A DNA stretch of 64,000 nt from positions 8,253,985-8,317,984 of the forward strand of contig NC_088776.1 in NCBI RefSeq assembly GCF_954871325.1, read 5' to 3'. A model generated the notes under the pieces. The model did no database searches and was not told where the DNA came from. It worked only from the letters and a program-made list of their open reading frames with translations. Source of the DNA: Gordionus sp. m RMFG-2023. Taxonomy: Eukaryota > Nematomorpha > Gordioida > Chordodea > Parachordodidae. The position numbers and the translations under genes are program-made. Within the stretch, counting starts at the first letter, position 1. Each line of letters starts with the position of its first letter. Shown one piece after another: positions 49,486-60,900 of this stretch.

Positions 49486-52400
49486 TGTATAAAAAGTAAT
49501 AAAATTATGAATCACTGGTTTTACTAAAATCGAGAATTGACATAATGATACGTAACGTCCTGTCCCTTTTTGACTGCAATGACAAGATAACACTAATAAA
49601 AATATTTATTAAACATGAAACAAGTGGTGTATTGCGAGGAGGGCTATAGGAAATTAAGGATCCCATCCGCGCTAACTATTTTTAGCTTTCCAAATTTTGA
49701 GTACGGGGCTCCGCTCAGCAAAATTTTTCAAATAATTTTTCAAGTGTTAAATTTGAATCCATTTTCTCTTTATGGCACGGCGTTTAAAAATTTTAAAATG
49801 ATATTTGACTATATTTATATATTAACTTATTATTCTTAAGAATATTAAAATGTGAATTTTAGTACTGTATAATTATATTTTACAAAAGATATAAAATTGT
49901 TATTTTTAATCTTTGAAAATGCATAACACAATATATATTATTATTCTTTTTATTTTATTTGGCGTACATGTTTTAACCCACCATATAAAATTGTTATTTT
50001 TAATCTTTGAAAATGCATAACACAATATATATTATTATTCTTTTTATTTTATTTGGCGTACATGTTTTAACTCACCATATATACATCATGAAACAAAACT
50101 ATCTTATAATCTTTGGAAATAATGAATGAGATCTAGTTGTTCATATTAAATCGATTCAAAGAGTGTAGAATAATTTCTGTTCTCTAAAATGGGTTCAAAA
50201 TTTGATGAACTATTTGCATTAAATCGATTCAAAGTGTGTAAAATTTCTTTGGTACAAATAGAGATCAAAGATTTATTTAAAAAAAACCATAGGTTTCTAA
50301 ATTTATCTTTTATAATAATTTTTATTAACAAAAATTTATTAAAAATATTTTGAACATTAGTAGATATTAGCTACACTTCTTCTTAATACAAGATTTCGAA
50401 ATCTTAAATTAAATTTTAATTCATTCCATTATATTATTGCAATTTCCAATTTGACATTTAAAACTTATACAGCATTATAGAAATGCAGAGTGTAAAATTG
50501 CTCGTAAACATTCCCTTTCAAACAACCAGTGGCATGCCTAAAATATGAAGAAATGAAAGATTCATGAAAAATTTTTAAATTTATATTTATATATATTAGT
50601 ATTAATCAGTCATATCAACAATATCTATGGTTTATATTTGTGGAATTATTTTTTATAAAAATAAAGAATTTATTTATATTAGTAATAGAAAAAATCCGAT
50701 TTTTTATATATATTTCAATAATATAAATTATAGCCTCCCTCCTATCCAAATTGTTCATATTCTTAATTTTTTAAAGAGGTTTAATTTTACTTAAACTATA
50801 TAAGGATTTAGATGTTTTTTATAGGGGTTAATTCAGCCGGAAATTAGCCCTTTCAAATGAGTGAACCAGGATTGCTTTCACTCCTATACTATTAGTTTTT
50901 TGTAGTTTTATATCATTTAGAAGGACTTTACAAGACGGGGGGTACGTCTGTAAATTTATTTAATCTATTTATATATTATTCTCTGATGGGCTTAGCCCCC
51001 ATACCGCCTTATGGCCACCTTCTGGCGGCTTTTGCCCGGCAACCTGGTTTATATCTCTGATATATATTTTCATGTATAATAATTACAAAATACATACAAT
51101 CGTAATTAAAATAATATCTAACATAAATTTTACTAATTTTTAGGCTCATTATTTATAAAAAAATCCTAACTAACCACAAATATCCAAAAAATGGAAAAAT
51201 TTTGCTTTTTTCGAAATTAAAATGAGATTAATTTAAAAAGCATAATTATTTGTATACCTAAAAGTCAGTACAAAATAATATATTATAGTTTAACAACCCA
51301 ACGTATTCTGTATATTATGTTAATTTTGATGTGTAGCATCATCTAATACAATAATATTTTATTAAATAATAGAAAGAATATATACTTTATTTTTATATAA
51401 TATAATATCTTAAGATTTTGAACCATTTTGTTTTTGAAGACGAAATGAAGATAATTATAATAATAAAATTATTTTACCAAACGTAAAATAATATTTATTA
51501 AGAATACGCAATAAAATTTAGCAATTGCTATTTAATGGTTTTGGGGGCTACTTATTTAAAATTTCTTTGTTAATTTAAAAAAATAAATGCTAATCCATTT
51601 TTCAAAATTAGTGTTAATTTTTATACCACCTGGCTTATAGTAAAACAACTCACTTCTCTATCAGATCCTCTTTATATCCTAGTTATATAAAAATAGAAAA
51701 ACGTAATCTCTTCCAATAATAAACAAAATGCCCATTGAAGAAATATTATTTCAATATTGGAAGTCGGTGATAGTATTGTGGAATAAAATAATTTAACACT
51801 ATAGATTGTGAAAACATTATCCATTTTTTTTTATAATATTATTAGTTTCCAAGATAGAACTGGTAAAAAATAATTATTTCCACAGTTAGAGTCTGCAAAA
51901 ATGAATTAAAATAATTTCTTCACGATCCATCATTGATTCACAATATACAGCATAAATATCCATTAATCCAATCCAAAAAATATTTATTCTTTATCATATG
52001 TTTCCAAATATAATTAAGAGACTAAACAGGAGACGAAAATGATGTTTTATTAAATAAATTAGTCCTTTTATCGAATGCTTAAAATAATAATCGTTGAGTA
52101 TTATTAAATTGTAAAATACAATAAAATATAAATAAACTAGTTTCAGTCATTACTTTATTAAACTGCTTTTTATATTTTCCAACTTTACAGAGAAGTTCAA
52201 ATAAAATATTTATCGCATTTTTCGATTTTCATTTATTCTTATTTTTAATTATGTAAAAACTATTACATTTTCTAAATTAAGGTAACATAACCTTTAACCT
52301 TTTTTGAGGTAACGAAAATAGGTAAACGTTTATATTTCTTCCTATAATAAAGTTAACCGTTAATTTTGTCAAGTAGCTTAGTCGTGGTTGTGTTTGAAGA

Positions 52401-52789
52401 ATCTCTTAATCACATATTAACTCATTACTGTTTATCCTTTTTTATTTCATTTTCGCTTACCTTTATTACAAATTATATCATTAGTATTTTCATTTAACCC
52501 GACTATTAAATATTTGTAAATAGGCGAATAAAGAGAATGAATGTCGTAATATGTCACTGAATACATTTTCCAATTGTGAAATTTTCTTTAAGGGCTTTTC
52601 AGAAATACCTTTGATATTTATTTCTTAAATATTTCCGATAAAAATATTGTATTATAAGCTCTGTTAGTCAACTAACATACGACTAACTAATAGTTTTAGT
52701 CAAAAGAACTCGACTAATTAACAACCCCTAGATTATATGAATAAATACTTCAACAATTTAGGGGTCGATCGGATTTGTGGCATTAATCT
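49486..52789. other. 5' flank of AHCY copy B and repeat-bearing intergenic DNA
   Basis: The AHCY promoter should lie just right of 49,485, but no element can be named. Further right are a 94-bp tandem duplication, a 73-bp-spaced short repeat (ttaaatcgattcaaag at about 50,146 and 50,219) and a GC-richer patch at 50,930-51,060. About 52,655-52,732 is a hAT-end-like relic (gactaactaatag, aactcgactaattaacaacc). No gene recognised. Confidence 0.5.
49891..50078. repeat. 94-bp tandem duplication
   Basis: Two almost identical 94-bp units in direct tandem (49,891-49,984 and 49,985-50,078), differing at about one base near the end (acccacc versus actcacc). The near identity indicates a recent event. 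Confidence 0.9.
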
Positions 52790-53910
52790 TTGCATTTGTC
52801 GTGATGTTGGTTATTATTCATTATTTTTGGGGGATTATTAAGTTGTTAATAAATATTTTGTTTCAATCAAATATTAGTCAAATAGTTTTTTTTATGATGT
52901 AATTAATTTTTGTATTCGGAATTGAAGTTATTAAAATAGTTTTTGTTATTATATTAATAATTCGGCTAATAATGCTTTTGTATTTTATTGAATATGATTT
53001 TTTTTTAATTTGCAAACGTTCGAAGACAAGAAAAAATATTTTTATGTTATAATTTCATTTTAGTTTGATACAAATTTTGTAAAGGGAAATAATATATAAA
53101 GAGACAAAAAATTATAATCGTGATCGTTTATTTATATATATTAAATTAATAAAGTTTTTAGTCAATTATCAATTCTATTGTATCACATCTTAAGTAATTC
53201 ATTCAATACTGTACTATACTACTTTCAAAAGCATTCATCCCTGTTATTTGACTTATTGTATTTTTTTTAACATTTCGTTTTCTACCCAGATGCTATTTGG
53301 CAGCTTCAAATCAGGAATATTTTTGTTTAAATTTGCAGCCATTTTTATAGCTTTTTTTTTGAATGTTTGTGATGGTTTGAAAACTTGAAATCTTTTATTC
53401 CGATCTGATACAATATCTAATTTTTTAGGTTGAGGATCTAATGAGTTTTAAAAGTTATAATATAGGATCGAATGAATTACTATCAACAATTAAGTAATTA
53501 AGTAAATAATCGAATGGATTACTTAAGATGATACAAATGAATTAATAATTGACTTATTTAATTTAATGTATATATATTTTTTAAAAAACGATCATTATTA
53601 TTATTTTTTGTCTCTTTCTATTTTCCTTTACAAAATTTGCATCAAACTAAAATTAAATTATATCATAAAAATGTTTTTCCTTGTCCGCGAACGAGTGCAA
53701 ATTTTAAAAATAATCATAAAATACAAAAATTCTATTAGGCGAATTATTTACATAATAACAAATATTATAATAATAATTTCAATTCCGAATGCAAAAATTA
53801 ATTACATCATAAATAAAACCATTTGGCTAATATTTGAATAAAACAAAAATATTTAATAACAACATAATCTAAATTTAAAAAAAATAATAATGAATAACCA
53901 ACGTCATGAC
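52790..53910. mobile_element. Foldback element with long (~0.5 kb) inverted arms
   Basis: 52,790-53,330 is matched in inverted orientation by 53,400-53,910. The outer ends read gtgatgttggttattattca and its complement, and the match continues inward through gtctctt-type and atcttaagtaat words to a short centre near 53,340. No transposase. The two arms have drifted (many small differences), so it is not young. The 91-codon frame at 53,566 lies within an arm and is not a gene. Confidence 0.75.
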
Positions 53911-56830
53911 AATGAGAACTGCCATATCATCTTAAAAATTTCCTAGAGTTGGTTAACGTTTTAAATTTGTACAAATTCTCAATCAAAGATTTGGCAACTG
54001 ATGAGGTCCTCAAACTCAAGGTGGGGTAAGGGTAGGCATTTAAAAGGGGTAGACTGAATGGTAAAATAAAATTACGCCCTATTTGTAGATTAAAGACAAT
54101 TACTGGTAAAAGGATCCTAATTTTTTAATTAATATTTAATTCCTATTCAAAAATAACACTTTGATACAAGTCTAAATTTACAATTTATACACGCTCTTGG
54201 CGCTAAGTATTTAGATTACGGTTAGAACAACTAGTTGATTATCACCAACTAATTTATATTTTTTATTCCTAACCTGAATTGTCTGAAAGAGTTTTAATAA
54301 GAATATTGTTGGGAGGTAATAAATGGTGGCTCATTGGGATTACAATGGTATCATTGGTTGACCAATATCGCGGCTAATTGGTTCTAATTTTTCTTAGGGG
54401 AGTAGGGGTAAATTTTGGAGGGGGAGGGTTTACCTCCAATAAATTCTTAATGTAGACGCTACAAACGATCCTTGTATTGTGAGGGTCTAATAATAATAAA
54501 ATATATATGGATAGGTTGATAAAAATAAAGGTGAAAAAAAACTTATGCGATCCTTTTTCAATAACGTTCTAAATAATGCGTTACTTTGGTAACACATTGT
54601 ATTTTAAGAAAGTAACGTACACATATTGATATTAATAACGTAAAATGCAACATCGTTACTGTTTGAGTAATGTATCCACATTATGATGGTGGATAGACAA
54701 TTGATTTCCCGTTTTCTTAAAAATCAAACATTAGACAGATTCTGTGGAACATTTTTTTTAGACAATAAAAATCCTCCCATATAAATAATATGTCATAAAA
54801 GATATTAATAGGATTGGATCTTGTAATATAATTAATCATAAGTAATTTAAAAGGGTTATTATTATAATATTTTCCCTTTTGTTGGGCAAGAAATTATGGA
54901 TAAAATATATGTGAACAAAACAAATTATTTAAAATAAAATAATATGAACAAGTCTGGCCGTATCGATCGTTTAAAGTATTAAGCTTTTTTTTATGATGAT
55001 TTAATATATAAATAAAATACATAAAAATATATTATAAATACCAAAGCACGCGAATATATTTTAAGCTTTAATGAACATCCAAATTCATTTAAAATTATAT
55101 TCTATTATATATATAAAAAACAGCATAAAAATTTGCATTTTTTATAAATATTTAAATTTTTAGTTGGTTAAGTTTTTTTTTGTAAAAGCGAAAACAAGAA
55201 AAATATATATCTTCGCTTAAAATCAAATCTTTTGCGATGTGCGTTTTATTAAGAAAAGTTCATATTTTATTTATTAAAACAGCTTAAATTAAGACAATAG
55301 CGGTATCGATACGATAAAGTTCGTCTTATCCTTATCTTTTCCATTTCTGCTTTCATTTCATTGTAAACTTAACATATATAAAAATTTTTATATGATTACA
55401 ATTCCGTTCAACATAAAGGCATATCCTGAAATCCTCTAGTGTCGTTAAGGAAGGAGGGGGAGGAGGGGATCAACCCTTTGCCCCTCTACTTTCCCCTCAT
55501 CCCAAAAACTAAGATGAGCACTTCCCGCTAAAATTTATTCATTTTTAGATATGGATTTCTTTGTTTCGACCAATTTTAGTTAGAAATGCGCTCCTTTTTG
55601 GTCAATTTTGGAATTATGATTTACCTCAGGTTTAAAAAAAAAGTTAAAGACGCCAAATCTTTATCATATTATTTCTAGGATGTGTATATATATTTCCTAA
55701 GAGTTTAAAATTTATCTTTGATAAAAAATAATTTTATATATATCTAACAAATTTTAATATAGAAAGTTTTTTTTTCTATTCCGAAAACCCATATTGAAAT
55801 CTTCTAAAATAAAGGGGGGGGGGATAATACGCTATCGATTGTGCCTCTTTTGAAAACTAGACTGATTATAAGTCGATTTTTAGGAGTTTAAATTTATTAA
55901 CTATCAATAAAATAAAAATATCATTCTAAAAATAACCAAAAAATCTCATGTTTTTTTTAGTGCTTTTGCTCTTATTTATTCAATTTATTTAGTAAAGTAA
56001 CATTTCAAACTAATAAAGTTTCAAATTTAAAGTAATTTCAAACCTGGTATATTTTAAAATGGTGCTCACAAATTTTAAAATGATATTATTTTACTTTTAT
56101 AAGCTAAAATGGTATATTTCTTCTATGAATATATTAAAATTTAATTAATTTTTTTTTTAAAACCTTTCTCGCTTATTTTTAGATCTTAAATTAAATTCAA
56201 TATTATATTGTATAATTTTTTAACATAATATTAAATATTGATTGGATTAGATTAGATTAGATTAATTCATATATTAATGATATTTTTTGTCATGTAAATA
56301 TTTTTACCTATGCGGAAAATTTTTTTTTTAACAAAAAAAAATGATAAAAATTGGAAGCTTATTTAGAAGATTTATCGATTTTCCACTGTTGGAGAAATTA
56401 AATTATCGCACGAATTTTATTTATAGGGAAAAATAGATATTTTTAACAATTTTATTTCAATAAAAAGACCGATTTTATTAAAGTGCATGACCCGACAGCG
56501 AGTATCCTTAAACTATGTATGTAATTAAAATAAATAATTTATATCATAATTTTAAGAAAAATGTGAAATTTGATATTATCAAATTTTTTTGAGTGTCACT
56601 CATAGGCATAGCAAAAGAGAGGGAGGGGGGTTCGTAAGAATGTCCCCACCCTTTCAAAAATTTAGCTGTTCTCATAAATATAATTTTGAACTTAAAAAAA
56701 ATTACCACTATACATAATATAACATAAACAATAATTTGAAAGAAGAATAAGTAAATGATAATAATTTTTTAAAATATTATAATTAAAAAAAAATTTATAT
56801 TATTTTTATAAAAATATAACACAGTCAAAG
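53911..56830. other. Gene-free stretch with several degenerate elements
   Basis: About 54,260-54,470 ends with aatgtagacgct, a relic of the 14,081-14,519 MITE type. About 54,545-54,690 has repeated taacgtt/gttac words as in some hAT ends. About 55,430-55,510 is a purine/pyrimidine-rich patch, and a G run of ten lies near 55,813. About 56,240-56,264 is a short (gatta)n microsatellite. About 56,600-56,660 carries another G-rich relic. No gene. Confidence 0.5.
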
Positions 56831-57216
56831 CAGAGACCTTCATGAGTCCTACCGGTCTATACCTGGCCCATGGGATTGGTATGACCTAATATATTTTATA
56901 GTGCACCAGGTTTTCGCAAAATTTTTTCAATGGGCTTGGGCCGAGCATGGGTTTAAAATAATATTAAAATTTTTAAGAAAAAAAAATTTTTTTTTTCTTC
57001 TAATAATTAATTTCGGTATTGAAAACTAAAAGATTGCTTAAATACACTGAAATATTGTTTATTTTCATTAAATAAAAATAAATTAAGATTTTGGATATGG
57101 GCTCGGACCGGGCTTGATATGTTATGGGCCCAGATAGGCCTTGAGAATCTTTGTAATTGATAAATATGGGCTGGGCTTTGCCTAAATCAAAAAATAAAGA
57201 CTTACGAAGGTCTCCG
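56831..57216. mobile_element. H-family hAT MITE
   Basis: 386 bp from cagagaccttcatgag to cttacgaaggtctccg. The 8-bp flanks AGTCAAAG (56,823-56,830) and AGCCAAAG (57,217-57,224) differ at one base. It shares the internal words aaatacactgaaatattg and tattttcattaaataaaa with 41,768-42,108. Confidence 0.85.
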
Positions 57217-57254
57217 AGCCAAAGGCAGACAATAATTGGACCTAAAAGTAGTAT

Positions 57255-57440
57255 TATTAAATGGCACGATTCTTAAAAAGGGCCCGATTAAGATTTTAAA
57301 TAAAATAATTTTATAAGCCTGGAGTTTTCGCTGGATAGATGGAAGGGTTTGTACCTCTATTTGCCAAATCTCAAGGCTTACATAATATTATTTTGCCTAC
57401 TTAATCGGACCGTTTTTTGATTAGCAACACTACCTTATAA
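57255..57440. mobile_element. Palindromic MITE (P family)
   Basis: Left arm ttcttaaaaagggcccgatt and aagattttaaat; centre gatagatggaagggtttg and ctctatttgccaaatctcaa; right arm acataatattattttgcc then ttaatcggaccgtttttt. Confidence 0.65.
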
Positions 57441-57936
57441 AATTTATGGGAAAAAAACTACCTATGCTTCCACCCGCCTTTACTGGCTACGTTTATTATG
57501 CTATAACAATAATAGAGAAATTTACATCAAATGGGTTGCAAATGCTAAATGTAGATCGGGGGTATTATTATATTTCAAAAAACTGAATATATAATTTAAA
57601 GAAAATTAAATTTTCATTAGATTTTCCATAATATTATAATAAAATAATAAGTATATAAAAAATTTATTGATTTATTTTAATAGTCTTTTTTTTGGACTGT
57701 ATGATCATCATTTCTAGTTCTTTTTTAAAATATTATTATTAAATATAGTATTATAAGTAAAGGTATATATTTTTTTTAATATAAATTTCATTTAAAATTT
57801 AAATTCATATAAAACGAAATTTATTCAATTTTTAGTTATTATAAGTTGCATTTGAATCTTTTTCTTCTTAATCATAAATACAAAATTTTAAAAAATAAAA
57901 AAAAACCGTATAAATATAGCAATTTTTCAATATTAA

Positions 57937-60900
57937 ATGGTAACTCAAGTTGACACCATGAGCGCTTACAAAATTTCGCATTCGATCTCAGATAATAACT
58001 TAAGTGGAAAAAGTGAAGATATTTCATTCAAATATAATTTAACAGATCATATCGACTGCCATCAACAAAATTCGCTGTCTTATAATATAAGTAATAAGTT
58101 AAATGATGCCTTGGTTAAAATTTAAGAGGTCATTTTTTTCTTGAATAAATCATCTAAAATAAGAAGGATAGCCTAATTCAAATTAATTCTCATCTAAGAT
58201 AATATTATATTATTACTTTTATGTGAAAACCTGACGGCATACTTCAAAATTAAAATTTTGACTGTTTATATATAATATCTTTGTGTTTGATAATTTTCAA
58301 AAAAAACTAACTTTAAGACAAAAGATAAGTTTTAAAAAAAATTTACATCGTTTTCTCATTAATTTGAAAACATCTCTTCTCATTATTCCAGGAATTGTAT
58401 TTTTTTAATATTTCTTTAATCATCATTTTCACTTACCTACAATTACTAAATATATTTATATTATTTGATAAATAAAAAGCTTTCAACAATGATGAGCGGA
58501 AGAATAAGCAATTACTTTATAAATACCAAAGTTTGGAAGATATAAGGAATGCCGATTTTTTCACCTTCCTCAGTCAAAGGATATCAAGACACGTAAATTA
58601 ACATATACTATATATATGGATATGTAAGGGATATCTGGACACGTTGTGTAGAGGGGTAGGTTAATCAATTCAATTATATTGTAAGCTTAATTTATAAGAA
58701 AAGTCTAATATAGATAATTATATTATACATGATTGGTTAAAAAAGATTTACTATTTTAATACAGAAGAAAATGTGTTACAATATGCCAAAAGTAACAAAT
58801 AGTAATTTTAAACTGTGTCGTTTAGAAATATAAAGGCTTATAAAATCTTAATAAATAAAATTAAGGAATGTTTAAACCCTATTTTTTAATCTGACAATTT
58901 TCAGAATCTAAAACATGAATTAATATGATTCTGAATGATATTTATAAAGTTACATGGTTGGTCATAGGATAGTTTGTCTTATTAATTATTGCATAATTTT
59001 TTATTTTGATAGAAATGAAAATAAATATTTATTTTTAATATATTTTACTTTAAATAATATTTTGTTTTAATTTTTCTTTATAAAAATTTCTTAAAATGTA
59101 TAAATTCAATTTAATTTTACATATTTATTGTTTATTATGATATTATCAAATACTTTAAGGTCTCTAGTATTTTAACAATTTCAAAATGAATATGCAGCAA
59201 AAAGTAAAAATTTATAACATAAAATTTGAAAATATGAATATAAATATGTACTATTGTCTAAGCCCCGAGATTATGTTAATAGATGTTCAAACCGTTGTGC
59301 TACCTATGAGCCAAATCTTAAGGCTTGCATAATAATTTCCTAATAAAATATTGAGTTAGCCGTTTTTAAAAATCGGCTCAATCACATGGGGAAAATAATT
59401 AATACTATTTGTTATAAAAAAATCTTTTTTTTTGAATTATGGTTTAGTTCTCCCGCTTTTTCTTTGAATGAATCTGGCAAACCTGATCCTAACACCCATT
59501 CCTAGCCACCTCTACCCCAAAAATTAATAAAATTAGTTATTGCGAAGAATGATTTTTTGTTATAAAATAAATAATTAGTATAAAATTACTGAATTTATTT
59601 TTCAGGAAAAGCATTTAATAACTAAATACATTGTGTAAAATTAATATTCACTAATATTATGTAAAGGCTAGGTGGGCCCAAAGTTGATATTAGTGAACGT
59701 CTGTTCTATAACCCCTCCCCCGCCCTCCCATTCGAAATATCCTGGTTATTATGTACTATAATTACAAAGCTATGCAACCACTAGCAAAACAACTATCTAT
59801 TTAATACGATTAACAAGCATGGTCAGTGAAACATGTTAAATTTTTTTTAAATGAAGGATAGTGGCTGCCTAATTATAATTAGTAATTTTATATTATTAAG
59901 AAAAATCAATATAGTTTCAATAGAAATTTCAGTTATTGAATATTATCGATTTTTGGACAAAATTGCGCAGTATATTTATAAATTATTAATTTTTTCGTCT
60001 CAAAAATGTTACTAGATAATTCATTTAATTTATATTACTCAATATAACATTGTAAATTATTGAATTCAAGGCATCTATCGAAAATAATTATCAGGATACT
60101 GGAAATAGTGCTCAAAATATGGATTATCATGGAACGCTGCGCTATCAAAGTAATAATGATTGCCAAAATGAAGAATCAAACAGATTATCTTTGACTGACT
60201 TAAATGATCAACGTATTCTCACTGATTCTTTTACAGACTCCACTTTTATGTTCAGCCCTAGCCACAGACCATTATTCCTCTCGTCCAATAACGAAAATAT
60301 GAGTTCAAAATATTTTGATAACCATTTCGATCATGTGAGCGGTAACTTATTAGAACACGACGATCTATTCGACAAGGAAAGACTGCTCGTATCACCCCAA
60401 GTTTCAACGATTTACGAAGAGAGTGAATTTTCATTTAAAGATGGACAGGGTCACTCGACTCCAGTGAGTGTCGTAACATTAGGACCTGGGACCCCACTTA
60501 TACACGACAATACGGCGATTGAAATTGAATCGGAATCAAAAATATCGTCGAACTATGATTTAGGGTCCGATATTATCTCCAGAGATCGATATTGTCCCTC
60601 GCAAAGCGATAATAAAACAGTGACTACTAACTCTGATTCGGAAATGGGTAATGCATCTTAGCCCGTGTCCTAGAGCGACTTAATACTTAATAGCCGATAT
60701 TTAGGCGTCTTTTAATGATCGGCTAAATAGTCAAAAAAGAAAAAGAAAATTTTTTTAAAAAAAAGAGGGAAAAAAGAAGAAAGATTAAAATAAACCAAAC
60801 AAAAAAACGAAAATAAAATACGAATAATCGCGATTTCATTAAATATTTAAGCCAAAATAGGGTATCCTAGATTATATGCATTTTAGCCCCTACTAAAAAG

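Noticed and set aside
52655-52732. Possible hAT terminus with gtcgactaa-like words
   Set aside because: Only one degenerate end is visible with no partner end or target duplication, so it is mentioned only within the intergenic note.
53341-53460. A separate gene in the centre of the foldback element
   Set aside because: No frame or motif beyond AT-rich composition.
53566-53841. 91-codon isoleucine-rich frame
   Set aside because: It lies inside one arm of the foldback element and has only AT-rich composition, no domain.
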